From Lachnospiraceae bacterium YSB2008 (lineage in GTDB: Bacteria > Bacillota > Clostridia > Lachnospirales > Lachnospiraceae), in the NCBI GenBank assembly GCA_000687655.1, contig JHWR01000007.1:89393-153392 (forward strand): 64,000 nucleotides of DNA, in the 5' to 3' direction. Below the pieces are notes generated by a model. That model had not been told where the DNA came from. It saw nothing but the letters and a program-made list of their open reading frames with translations, and searched no databases. Both the position numbers and the translations under genes were made by a program. The first letter of the stretch is position 1. Each line of letters begins with the position of its first letter. Positions 1 through 9,200 of this stretch are shown piece by piece.

Positions 1-1571
1 AGTTTCACAGGCATGCGGTAAATGCGTGGAGGACATATCAGGAAGAAATTCAGAATTCATTCTGGGGCAAAAAAACAAATCTGAAACAGCTGAGAAAAGA
101 GTTCAAGGAGATCAATAATCTTCACAGGCTTGAGCTCCTCGAATATTCTGACAGCAAGGAATTCCTGAAGTCTTTTAAGGAAAATCGCTTTAAGATACAT
201 CAAGTGGTTGAAATATACAACTGGGCTAGGAAATGTAAGGAAGGTACTCCTGAACAGCAGGAAAACTATAATAAATTCAGAGTAGCTCTCGGTCTGACTC
301 ATGAAGGGTTTGAGAACCTGGCAGAAAAGGTTTCTGCACTCGAGATGATCGGACGTCATATGGATGCAAGGATGTCCATGTGTGCCAGTTCTGAATTTAC
401 CAAGTTGAGTACTGACGCAATACAGGATATCGCTCGTATGTCGAAAGAGGATCTTGGGGTACGTATAAAAACGGCTATCGAGAATCAGAATAATCCTCAA
501 CTTCCGAATGAGTATAAGCCTAGTGATGCAAGAATTAAATATCTGAAAAATGTATATAAGTTCAAGAATCTTGAGGAAATCGGTGTTGGAAAACTGGAAC
601 AGCCGGGAATCAGTAAGGAAAAGTCATATACCGACAGAACGGTGGGCGATTCATTTAAACGTAGATTCAAATTCCTTAATGTTCAGGCGAAAATAGGCCG
701 TAAACAGAATAAGAGGAATTATGTTACAGGAGTTGTTGACCTTCCTGTTCTGCTGAAAGCTAAGCTGGGCAAGGTATCACTGAAATATCAGACTAAAAAC
801 AAGCTATTCAAGGCCGGAGCACATGCCGGAGTTCTTGGAAGTAATGTGGCCGGAAGTGTGGGCATAGGTTTTTCACTTAAGAATCCGCTGAGCTCAAAGG
901 TTCAGGCGATGGGATTGGCTGAAGCCTATGCTGCAAGAGGAGTTGCAAAGGCCAACTTGGGTACGGATAATCTCAATGTTGAAGCCAAGGCGTCCGGACA
1001 TATAGGCCATGCTAAGATTGAAGGAAACGTCGGTCTTGGACATATATATAAAACAGATTCAAAAGGAAAAGTAACAGCAGATGGTCTGGGTCTGGAATTA
1101 AAGGGAGGCGCTTCTGCAGCTGTTTTCAGTGGCAGAGTAGAAGGTGGACTGAGTATCTTTGGAGTCAGGATTTCTGTTGCGGCAGAGGGTAAGGCAGTTG
1201 CTGCAGGCCTCGAAGGAGAGTTTTCATTTATTCCTAACAAAGGAGTGAGACTTGGTGGTGGCGGTGCCCTTGGAATCGGCGGAGGATTTTACATTTCGAT
1301 AGATTGGGGTTCGCTGACTGAAAAGTACAGAAGATGGAAAGAAAGAAGGACTATCTCAAAAGCAGCTCTCAAAGCAAAGAAAGAGGAAGAACGCAAGCTT
1401 AAAGAACAGCGTAAGGCTGAGGAAAAACGCCGCAAAGAAGAAGAGCGGAAACGTAAGCTTGAGGAAGCCAAAAGACAGAAGGCTATAAAGGAAGAACAGA
1501 AAAATACAAAGCATGTCAACCATAGTAACGAAATCAAAGGTCAGGTTTCAGTTATCAAATCAAGAAAGTGA
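1..1571 (+). CDS. C-terminal part of a large polymorphic-toxin-like or type VII effector-like protein (5' end outside window)
   Basis: The reading frame is open to the left edge (in frame from base 3), so the gene is 5'-truncated by the window and its start is unknown. About 523 codons are visible. The first ~240 are mainly helical and charged. Then comes a ~190-residue Gly/Ala-rich stretch with alternating small and polar residues (many AGAHAG-, GSVGIG- and GGASAA-type runs), ending near a GALGIGGGFYISIDW segment. The last ~75 residues are almost entirely Lys/Glu/Arg and should form one long charged helix. The Gly/Ala-rich region resembles those in secreted LXG/WXG-type polymorphic toxins of Firmicutes, and the next gene is DUF4176, a family often found beside such loci. 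I see no recognisable nuclease or other toxin motif, so the toxin label is inference. It could instead be a non-toxic envelope protein. Confidence 0.6.
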   Translation, partial: FHRHAVNAWRTYQEEIQNSFWGKKTNLKQLRKEFKEINNLHRLELLEYSDSKEFLKSFKENRFKIHQVVEIYNWARKCKEGTPEQQENYNKFRVALGLTHEGFENLAEKVSALEMIGRHMDARMSMCASSEFTKLSTDAIQDIARMSKEDLGVRIKTAIENQNNPQLPNEYKPSDARIKYLKNVYKFKNLEEIGVGKLEQPGISKEKSYTDRTVGDSFKRRFKFLNVQAKIGRKQNKRNYVTGVVDLPVLLKAKLGKVSLKYQTKNKLFKAGAHAGVLGSNVAGSVGIGFSLKNPLSSKVQAMGLAEAYAARGVAKANLGTDNLNVEAKASGHIGHAKIEGNVGLGHIYKTDSKGKVTADGLGLELKGGASAAVFSGRVEGGLSIFGVRISVAAEGKAVAAGLEGEFSFIPNKGVRLGGGGALGIGGGFYISIDWGSLTEKYRRWKERRTISKAALKAKKEEERKLKEQRKAEEKRRKEEERKRKLEEAKRQKAIKEEQKNTKHVNHSNEIKGQVSVIKSRK

Positions 1572-1581
1572 GGGATCTAAA

Positions 1582-1911
1582 ATGTATAAAGATTTATTAC
1601 CGGTAGGATCAGTCGTAAAACTCTTTGAGGGTGAAAGATATGTAATGATTTGCGGAAGGATTGTAGTGCCTGACGGAAGAACTGATATCTATGATTATGT
1701 TGGCTGCGTATATCCTGAAGGAATATCCAGCAGTGATGATATGGTATTCTTTAACAGGGATTCAATCGAACTTCTTTATTTTGTCGGATTCCAGGATCCG
1801 CAGGAGCTCGCTTACAGATCAGAAGTACTTGATGAACTCGGGGAGCTTGCTGTAGTGGACGGAGAGATTGTTCCTGTAGTTGATGACGATGAGATAGATA
1901 CATCTATATGA
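1582..1911 (+). CDS. DUF4176 family protein
   Basis: Small acidic protein of about 109 residues. It matches the DUF4176 pattern: an LPVGSVVKL opening, a VMICGR core, a YDYVGCVYPEG segment and an FFNRDSIE segment. An in-frame ATG lies further upstream, inside the preceding gene, but the ATG at 1582 follows a GAGGG ribosome site and begins exactly at the conserved domain, so I chose it. It starts 10 bases after the stop of the upstream effector-like gene and is probably cotranscribed. DUF4176 genes recur next to type VII secretion substrates and their chaperones in Firmicutes. The biochemical role is not settled; it may be a partner or accessory of the upstream protein. The C-terminus is a run of Asp/Glu. 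Confidence 0.7.
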   Translation: MYKDLLPVGSVVKLFEGERYVMICGRIVVPDGRTDIYDYVGCVYPEGISSSDDMVFFNRDSIELLYFVGFQDPQELAYRSEVLDELGELAVVDGEIVPVVDDDEIDTSI

Positions 1912-1987
1912 AAAAGCAAAACTATATGGCGTAGGAGTAGGTCCGGGAGAACCGGACCCTCTTACGCTTAAAGCATACAGAATAATC
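1910..1987 (+). pseudogene. cbiL: remnant of the 5' end of cbiL/cobI (cobalt-factor II / precorrin-2 C20-methyltransferase)
   Basis: Translating from 1910 gives EKAKLYGVGVGPGEPD followed by PLTLKAYRII. This is the N-terminal SAM-binding motif (GVGxGPGxPxxLTLKA) of precorrin/cobalt-factor C20-methyltransferases. Similarity stops after about 26 codons; the frame then runs through unrelated sequence to a stop at about 2064-2066. No start codon is in frame. ATGAAAAAGC at 1908 could be the original start with a one-base slip. No other cobalamin gene is nearby, so this is a deletion or rearrangement scar between the DUF4176 gene and the AraC gene. Confidence 0.7.
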
Positions 1988-2073
1988 TATAACCCGACGA
2001 AGAGTGCACAAAATGTCGGGAATAGAATGAGCTTATGTGATATAAGAAAAATGAACGGAAGGGGGTGACCGTT

Positions 2074-2907
2074 ATGAAAGACTGGATCGAAGGATTTCAG
2101 GCTTCAATTGATTATATTGAACAGAATCTGACAGAGGAGCTGGATATTGAAAAGATTTCTAAGAAAGCTGCGCTTTCCTCTTTCTATTATCAGCGTATCT
2201 TTGGAGCTATGTGCGGCATGACTGTTGGGGAATACATACGTGCACGACGCATGACACTGGCAGCTGAAGAACTATCCTGTTCAGATCATAAGGTAATCGA
2301 TATTGCCGTAAAGTATGGCTATGATTCTCCGGACAGCTTTGCAAAAGCTTTCCAGCGTTTTCATGGCATTACTCCGGCTCAGGCAAGAGAATCGGGGACG
2401 AAATTACGGTCATTTGCTCCGTTACATATCAAAATCACATTGGAGGGCGGAACTATGTTAGATTACAAGATTGTAGAAAAGGCACCATTTACAGTTGTGG
2501 GCATAAAAAAGAGTTTTGATGCCGAAACAAGTTATAAGGAAATACCTAAATTCTGGGATGAATGGATGTCAGATATGAAAGGTTTGAAAGGGACTTTCGG
2601 TATATGTACCGACATGGACGGAAAATTCTTTGACTACTGGATAGCTGACCTGTATCTTCCATGGGAGGATATCCCGGAAGGATGTGTTACATATCAGGTG
2701 CCGGGAGGGCTCTGGGCACTGTTCATGTGCAAAGGACCTTTGCCTGACAGTATGCAGAAGGTTAATACGGAAATCTGGTCAGAGTGGCTCCCTTCCTTAA
2801 AGGGGTATACCTTAGCAGGTAATTATTCTATGGAATTCTATCTTCCACCAACAGAGGATCCAGCCGATACTGTCAGCTATATCTGCATTCCTTTAAAGAA
2901 AGTGTGA
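2074..2907 (+). CDS. AraC-family transcriptional regulator with GyrI-like effector-binding domain
   Basis: About 277 residues. Residues 1-105 form an AraC double helix-turn-helix with the classical second-helix signature around YGYDSPDSFAKAFQRFHG and GITPAQAR. From about residue 127 a GyrI-like (SOUL/effector-binding) domain begins with MLDYKIVEKAPFTVVG. Regulators of this layout usually bind small hydrophobic or cationic ligands and activate neighbouring genes. A GTG at 2065 is also in frame, but the AAGGGGGTG ribosome site at 2057-2066 is correctly spaced only for the ATG at 2074. The stop lies 11 bases before the start of the MutS-like gene, so the two are translationally linked and probably one operon. 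Confidence 0.88.
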   Translation: MKDWIEGFQASIDYIEQNLTEELDIEKISKKAALSSFYYQRIFGAMCGMTVGEYIRARRMTLAAEELSCSDHKVIDIAVKYGYDSPDSFAKAFQRFHGITPAQARESGTKLRSFAPLHIKITLEGGTMLDYKIVEKAPFTVVGIKKSFDAETSYKEIPKFWDEWMSDMKGLKGTFGICTDMDGKFFDYWIADLYLPWEDIPEGCVTYQVPGGLWALFMCKGPLPDSMQKVNTEIWSEWLPSLKGYTLAGNYSMEFYLPPTEDPADTVSYICIPLKKV

Positions 2908-2918
2908 GGGGTGGAATT

Positions 2919-4622
2919 ATGGATAAACGCACGGGGTTCAGTCTGATACAGCCTGCCGGAACAGATATCGTATACCGAAGACTTCCGGAAAATGTAATGC
3001 ATGATCTGGGCTTGGAGGCCTTTTGTCAGGCGTTATCAAACGATGAGAAGGAACGCCGCCTGATCACGAACGTACTTTCTCAGATGACAGATGATGCAAG
3101 CGTTGCCGAATATCGCTGTGAGATTTTTGTGGATATTCTTCGACTGCCGGAACTTAGAAAGAACATGACTCTGCTGTTCGATAAGATTCAGTTCATGAAG
3201 GATTTTTTTACGATGAACAAGACCTCAGATGAGGAAATTGGTCTGTGGCATCTCTTTCATCGGCTTGAAGAACTGGATGATTATATCAAAACTGTGGAAA
3301 CGATGCGGGAATGTCTCTCCGATGACAGAATTCAGTCGGAGGGTCTGATCAAACTTCGTGAATATATCAGTGAACTCTATGAGGAGGCATGTTTCGCTGA
3401 AATGAAGAAGGACATCGCTGCACTGAAAATAAAGGCGTCAGATGTGCAGAGTGTTACCCTCGGCGTTAATGTTAACGAGCGCTTTGAAGCTATCAGCATA
3501 GGACTTGTCTCTGTAAACAAAAAGCCATTTAAAAAATCAAACATTGTCAGCAATTTTGCTGATGCAATCGCAACTAAGGATAAACTCCGTGAAACTGCGG
3601 ACTGGGATGGCGACATGCATTATCAACTTGTTGACAAGGAGGAAAAGCGTGGTTTCGTCGATTATATGACGAACGAGGCAAACCTGTTTGCAGCCATGTC
3701 AACGGTCGTGAATGCTACAGGTGATCCAGGGACGACAAATTCTACTTTCTACCTGGATTCGGTGTTGAATAAGATGCTCGGCTCGCTTGTAAAGAAGCTG
3801 AGAGACACACTTACCAAGTATGCGAATGTAGCGATTGTGAATGTTTCCTCATTGGTGCCGGAGTTTATTTATTATATAAGATGCGCTGAGTTTATCAGTG
3901 GCCTGATGGAAAAGGGTTGTTCATTCTGCGAAGCACAGCCGGAAACTGATGGCGAAAAATCTATGATTGCTGAAGGTTTTTACAACTTGAAGCTCGCAAT
4001 GAATATGGAGGATGTCAGAGGGATCATTTCAAATAATCTCTCATTTGATCAGAAGCATACAGTATATATACTTACAGGAGCAAATCGTGGTGGCAAGACC
4101 ACTATAACACAGGCTGTAGGTCAGCTGTTTGTTCTGGCGCAGGGAGGACTGTTTGTTCCTGCAAAGAGCTTCAGCTATGTTCCATGCGACTGTATCTATA
4201 CTCACTTTCCGGCGGACGAAGATAAGACAATGGATCTGGGAAGACTGGGAGAGGAATGTATCCGTTTCAAGGAGATGTTCTCAGAGTCTACAGACAGAAG
4301 CCTGCTGCTCTTGAATGAAACCTTCTCAACAACTTCCTTTGAAGAGGGTTACTATATAGCAAAAGACTCTGTAAAAGCACTCCTGACCAAATCTGTACGG
4401 ACAATCTACAATACCCATATGCACAAGCTGGGAGAGGAGGCTCCTGAATTAAGCCGTGAGGGCTCGGGAGCAGGAGCTGCCTCGCTGATTATGAGAACTG
4501 AAGATGGTAAACGTTCATTCAAAGTAGCTCTGGCCCAGCCTGAGGGTTCGTCCTATGCAAAGGATATCGCAGAAAAGTACGGCGTGACATATGACATGCT
4601 CGTCAGTGGTGAAAACAACTAA
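2919..4622 (+). CDS. MutS-related ATPase lacking mismatch-recognition domain
   Basis: About 567 residues. The C-terminal third is a MutS domain V ATPase: Walker A TGANRGGKTTITQ around residues 386-398 (compare TGPNMGGKST in MutS) and a Walker B/N-2 region LLLLNETFSTTSFEEG near residue 462. The N-terminal two thirds are helical, like the core and lever of MutS. I see no Phe-x-Glu mismatch-binding domain I and no Smr nuclease tail, so this is neither MutS nor MutS2 proper. The usual Walker B Asp before Glu is Asn here. GTG 2904 is in frame, but GAGGGGTGGA favours ATG 2919. It overlaps functionally with the upstream AraC gene as a two-gene unit. The DNA substrate and purpose are unknown. Confidence 0.8.
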   Translation: MDKRTGFSLIQPAGTDIVYRRLPENVMHDLGLEAFCQALSNDEKERRLITNVLSQMTDDASVAEYRCEIFVDILRLPELRKNMTLLFDKIQFMKDFFTMNKTSDEEIGLWHLFHRLEELDDYIKTVETMRECLSDDRIQSEGLIKLREYISELYEEACFAEMKKDIAALKIKASDVQSVTLGVNVNERFEAISIGLVSVNKKPFKKSNIVSNFADAIATKDKLRETADWDGDMHYQLVDKEEKRGFVDYMTNEANLFAAMSTVVNATGDPGTTNSTFYLDSVLNKMLGSLVKKLRDTLTKYANVAIVNVSSLVPEFIYYIRCAEFISGLMEKGCSFCEAQPETDGEKSMIAEGFYNLKLAMNMEDVRGIISNNLSFDQKHTVYILTGANRGGKTTITQAVGQLFVLAQGGLFVPAKSFSYVPCDCIYTHFPADEDKTMDLGRLGEECIRFKEMFSESTDRSLLLLNETFSTTSFEEGYYIAKDSVKALLTKSVRTIYNTHMHKLGEEAPELSREGSGAGAASLIMRTEDGKRSFKVALAQPEGSSYAKDIAEKYGVTYDMLVSGENN

Positions 4623-4637
4623 TAGAAAGGTGAAGGA

Positions 4638-5471
4638 TTACTCACCTACGAAGTTGTAATCCATAGGAGAATTCATATTTACTATATCCATTTTATATGT
4701 CTCGCCATCTATAGTAAAGAATCCGTAATATGGTGTATCAACCGTGTTTCCGCCATTTTTATCGACGCCGTCGATCATTGTTTTCTCATTATGCAAAACC
4801 AGAAGCAGAAGCTGGTCAAGCGAATACTTTTCGGACAGAAGCTGGTCAAGCTCATATTGTGTCAGACCATATTTTGAGTAATCTGAAGATATCAGATAAT
4901 CATAAGCATCCTGACCGACATATAGATCGAAGTGACCTTCGTAGTAGTAATTACTCTGGTCAGCCTTATCTTTGAAATACTTGAAGGAGTCATCATCGTT
5001 TGCAACTAAAAATGAATTGCTGTTCGTTTCAAGCCAGTAGTGAGATGTAAAAATCTCTTTGCTGAAGGCGGCGCCTGAGTTTGAACCGGAAACAGTTGCA
5101 GGCTCAGTTGTGACTTCTGTTGTTACCTCTGTTGTCGCCTCTGTGGTAGCTGCTGTAGTCGTTTCGGTTGTTGTTTCTGTAGTGGTCGCGGTTGTAATCT
5201 CAGTTGTGGCTTCAGTCGTGACTTCCGTCGTTTGATTTGCTATTTCGCTTGCTTTTTCCTTAGCTTTTTTCATAGGTATCAGGACAGCGGCAGCTATGGC
5301 AATAAGGATTATCACACTGACTATACCGCAGATTATGCCTATTATCAGACCTGTGTCTGATTTCGGATTATACCCGCCTTGCTGAGGAACCTGACCGTAC
5401 TGATTATATCCTCCCTGCTGAGGAGTCTGGCCATAACCGTTTTGATTGTAATTATTATAGTTATTGTCCAT
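4638..5471 (-). CDS. single-pass membrane protein with Thr-rich linker and extracytoplasmic domain
   Basis: 277 residues. The N-terminal ~35 residues are Asn/Tyr/Gln/Gly-rich low complexity (NNYNNYNQNGYG-like). A transmembrane helix GLIIGIICGIVSVIILIAIA follows at about 42-66. Next is a Thr/Glu-rich linker of TTEVTTEATTE type (about 80-125), then a ~150-residue soluble domain without Cys and rich in Tyr/Asp (about 130-277), presumably outside the cell. I do not recognise the soluble domain. The low-complexity-TM-TTE-ectodomain plan is the same as in the two kinases at 11.8-16.9 kb, minus the kinase domain. The ATG follows AGGAGGT with ideal spacing. The gene converges on the MutS-like gene, separated by 15 bases. 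Confidence 0.75.
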   Translation of the reverse strand: MDNNYNNYNQNGYGQTPQQGGYNQYGQVPQQGGYNPKSDTGLIIGIICGIVSVIILIAIAAAVLIPMKKAKEKASEIANQTTEVTTEATTEITTATTTETTTETTTAATTEATTEVTTEVTTEPATVSGSNSGAAFSKEIFTSHYWLETNSNSFLVANDDDSFKYFKDKADQSNYYYEGHFDLYVGQDAYDYLISSDYSKYGLTQYELDQLLSEKYSLDQLLLLVLHNEKTMIDGVDKNGGNTVDTPYYGFFTIDGETYKMDIVNMNSPMDYNFVGE

Positions 5472-5543
5472 GCCGTTTACCTCCTATGGATAATTGTCAT
5501 AAGAATAAAGTACACCCTGGAGGGGCTTCTATATATATGAAAA

Positions 5544-5570
5544 CGCGGGAGACCGATCTGGCCTCCCGCG
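5544..5570 (-). terminator. Rho-independent terminator of the 5600-5935 gene
   Basis: Eight-base-pair GC-rich stem CGCGGGAG/CTCCCGCG (5544-5551 with 5563-5570). Read on the minus strand it is followed by TTTTCAT. It lies 30 bases beyond the stop of the minus-strand gene upstream. Confidence 0.85.
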
Positions 5571-5599
5571 ATTCATTTCTTAATATAAACTGTTATATA

Positions 5600-5935
5600 T
5601 TATTCTGCAGAACCCTCTGCAGGAGCACTTGCAACAAAATCTTTAAGTGCAGCCTTAAGATCTTCTGTTATATCTGCATCACTGCCGGCGCTTTCGAGGA
5701 GTTTGCTCCATGCAAGCTTTGCAGCACCTGATATAGCCGGTGGGATAAGCTCTTCATGATCTCTGTAGTGTCCGTAGCCTCTGAACTTGCTACTGTACTG
5801 TGCTACTTCCTGCCCCATCATACTAACCCAGACTTTAACGTCCGGTTCACCCTCATGGTGATTGTTTCTCGGACGAAGATCTATCGCCCACATATCATCC
5901 TCATAGATTATCTGATTCTTTGATCCGTCGCTCAT
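5600..5935 (-). CDS. uncharacterised acidic protein
   Basis: Family not recognised. The C-terminal ~110 residues include a Trp/Arg-containing segment (DDMWAIDLRPRNNHHEGEPD) and an Ala/Glu-rich tail. There is no signal peptide, transmembrane segment or known motif. The frame is open upstream to a TTG at 6061, but a promoter (TTGAAG, 17 bp, TATAAT) sits at 6061-6089 and would place the transcript start inside that extension. The ATG at 5935 is preceded by AGAGGAGG with a long 13-base spacing and is my choice. ATG 5977 is the alternative and would add 14 residues. It is monocistronic, between its own promoter and terminator. Confidence 0.6.
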   Translation of the reverse strand: MSDGSKNQIIYEDDMWAIDLRPRNNHHEGEPDVKVWVSMMGQEVAQYSSKFRGYGHYRDHEELIPPAISGAAKLAWSKLLESAGSDADITEDLKAALKDFVASAPAEGSAE

Positions 5936-6060
5936 AATGTAGTACGTACCTCCTCTTATATTATATATAGTCCCCATATTGCCAAGGTATACGGATGTTT
6001 TATCAACGCGTATGCCGATGCAATCCTGTTCCAAAGAACAGTAGAATTTCTCCAAGTACA

Positions 6061-6089
6061 ATTATACTAGATTTGGGCTTTAACTTCAA
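6061..6089 (-). promoter_or_regulatory. sigma-A promoter for the 5600-5935 gene
   Basis: On the minus strand: TTGAAG (6084-6089), 17-base spacer, TATAAT (6061-6066). The -10 is a consensus match. Confidence 0.65.
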
Positions 6090-6122
6090 CAATACTATTC
6101 ATCAATTTTGTTCTTTTATTGT

Positions 6123-6151
6123 TTGAGATTATTCTGTTCAGATGATATACT
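6123..6151 (+). promoter_or_regulatory. putative sigma-A promoter for the GGDEF/EAL gene
   Basis: TTGAGA (6123-6128), 17-base spacer, TATACT (6146-6151), about 105 bases upstream of the ATG at 6257. The leader between them contains two similar AATGT-GTACTGAAA-like segments with no clear fold. Confidence 0.5.
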
Positions 6152-6256
6152 TATAATGTTACATATGAACTATAGGGGCGTGGCAAATGTGTACTGAAAT
6201 GTCTTTTAAGGCGTTGAAAATGTACTGAAAACGATATATACAGGGGGACACGGGGT

Positions 6257-9200
6257 ATGGGTGACTCTTTAAATGATAACAACGGTTACATATCAGAATC
6301 TGATCATGAAATATATAGCAATATAGCAGGAGCTCTCGCCAGTCGCTATGAAGCTATCTATTATATTGATAAGGAAACGGGAAATTATATACAGTACAGC
6401 GCAAGCAAGGATTATGCAAAGCTTGGAACTACCAAGCAGGGTAAAGATTTTTTTAAGGACGCTGTAAACGATATCAGAAGATTTGTTTATTCTGATGATT
6501 CAGAGCGTCTTCTTAAAGAAATGAATAAAGATCGCCTTCTGACTAATCTGTCAAATGATGGTTTCCTTTCATTTACATACAGGCAGCTTCTTAATAATAA
6601 AATACAGTATGTAAGCATGCAGATAGTGTGTCCTAAGAATGATGACAGACATATACTCATTGGAGTTACTAACATTGATTCTCAGATAAGGCGAGAGAAA
6701 GCTATGGCAGACGAGGGAGCTATATTTAGTGAGATAGCACTTGCCCTTGCGAAACGTTATGAGGTTATATACCTGGTTGATATAAATACGAATGAGTATT
6801 CTGAGTTCAGTGCCAGTGAAAAATACTCTAAGCTTAAAGTGGGAAGCAAAGGAAAGGATTTCTTTGCTGAAACACAGGTCAATATGAAGAGGGATATATA
6901 TCCTGAAGACTATCCTATGATGGCTTACTCCATGCAGAAGGATCATCTTCTTGAGAGTCTTAAAGATACCGGAAAGAATATGCTGAATTACAGGCTGATG
7001 CTTGACGGACGTCCTCAGTATGTAACTCTCTTCGCGGTTCAGCCGAATGAGAATTCTGAAACAATCATCATAGCGGTTGCAAATATAGATACCGCTAAAC
7101 GTATGGAAGAGAATCTGGAAGAGGTTCTCGATTCGGCTATGGATGCGGCTAACAACGATGCGCTGACGAATTTCAAGAATAAAAGATATTATGCTCAGAC
7201 AGAAATGACCATAGATAAGGAAATTGAAGATGGAAAAAAGCCTGAGTTTGCTATACTCGTCTGTGATATAAACGGGCTTAAGAGGGTAAATGATAGGTTA
7301 GGACACAGCGCCGGAGATGATTTCATAAAAGATGCAGCACAGCTTTTGACTGATGTTTTTGAGAACAGTACTATATTCCGAATTGGTGGGGATGAGTTTC
7401 TGATTATTCTCAGAGGAGAGGAATACAAGGAACGAGTAAAACTTATAGATCGCCTGAAGGCCAGAAACAGGGTTAATTACGATGCAAATAAGGCTACCAT
7501 TGCATTTGGAATGTCAGACTTTAATCCTGATAAGGATCTTAGAGTTCAGGATGTCTTTGAACGAGCAGATGCAGCAATGTACGATACGAAGAGGATACTT
7601 AAGCATCTGTATGCCAAAGAAGAAGACCGTAGCGAAATCGTGGATAGTGAGACGTACAGCTTTTATAAGCTTTTTGGAGAGCTTGTGTCTGCTATGACAA
7701 AGATGGATAGTCTGGACTATAATATGATAAGGCAGATTATCAGTGATATATCAAATATGTTCAGACTCTCAAGAGGGGTTGCAAGATTATATCGTAATCC
7801 GCAGGAAGAAGAATCCGGTGGCGGAGAGACTATAACTACCACATATGATCTGAATATAAAGGATAAACAGGTTATTTTCCTTCGCATAGTTACAAGTGTA
7901 ATGTCTATAGGAACTATAGCTGTCTATATGGCTGAAGATGAGAAACCGCTTTCTGATGTAGAGTATTCACGGGTTGAACTGGTTATGAGGACAACTCTGA
8001 GTTACCTGACAAGAAACCGACTCAGGGATATAGTTGAGGAATTGACATACTCTGATGAGTCAGGTTTTCCAAACTTCCGTAGTTTTAAGAAATACATCAT
8101 GAAGAATAGGATGAAGCTTGGCGGTAAGGTTGCAGTCAGATATAATCTCAGACATTTTAACCTTGTAAATCTGGAGAAGGGCAGAAGAATCGGCGATATA
8201 GTAATGCGCGGTCACTATGAAGGTCTGAAAAATATGATCGGAGATCATGGAACTGTAGGAAGGCTTGGTGGAGATAATTACGTTGCAGTTTTTGAGAGAG
8301 AGCAGATGGGAAATGTTTTATCTTACCTTTCAGAAGCTCCAATAGTTTATGATGTACATGACGGACGCTATATAAATGTTGCAGCAAGTGTTGGTGTTTA
8401 CTGTATGCCTGATGATTTTGTACTGACCAACATCGGAGAAATCATGGAGAAGATTATTCCGGCCTATACTGCCGCAAGAAGTGGAAATGCTGAAAAAATA
8501 GTATTCTATGACGATTCGCTGCTTATCAGTCGTGAAAAGAGTATGCGTGTACAGCAGATGTTCCCATCGGCTCTTCGCCACGAGGAGTTCCTGGTTTATT
8601 ATCAGCCAAAGGTCAACATAGAAACGGGTGAACTTGTAGGTGCAGAAGCTCTCTGCAGATGGAAGCATGCCGGTAAGATAATTCCACCCGTGGACTTTAT
8701 TCCTATGCTTGAGGAAACGAGCGATGTTTGTAAACTTGATTATTATGTACTTGAGCATGTTTGCCGAGACATAAGAAGATGGATAGATGAAGGACGAAAG
8801 GCAGTACGTGTATCGGTCAATTTTTCTCGAAAGCATATGATGGATGCGGATCTGACAGAATCTATACTGAAGATTGTTGACAGATATAAAGTTCCTCATG
8901 ATTATATAGAGATAGAACTCACTGAAACAACGACGGACGTTGAATTCGTTGATCTGAAGAGAGTTGTTAATAAACTTCAGGAAGCAGGTATATATACATC
9001 GGTAGATGATTTTGGTGTGGGGTACTCATCACTTAATCTTATAAAAGAGATGCCTTGGAATGTTCTTAAGGTTGACAGGAGTTTCCTTCCTTCAAATTCG
9101 GAAGATTTTGATAATTCAAGAAGCACCATATTCAAGCATTTAATAGCTATGGTGAAAGAAATCGGACTTGAGTGTATTGTAGAGGGTGTGGAAACAAAGG

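Noticed and set aside
6152..6256. c-di-GMP riboswitch in the leader of the GGDEF/EAL gene
   Set aside because: The 105-base leader lacks the conserved GEMM core and shows no stable three-stem fold by eye.
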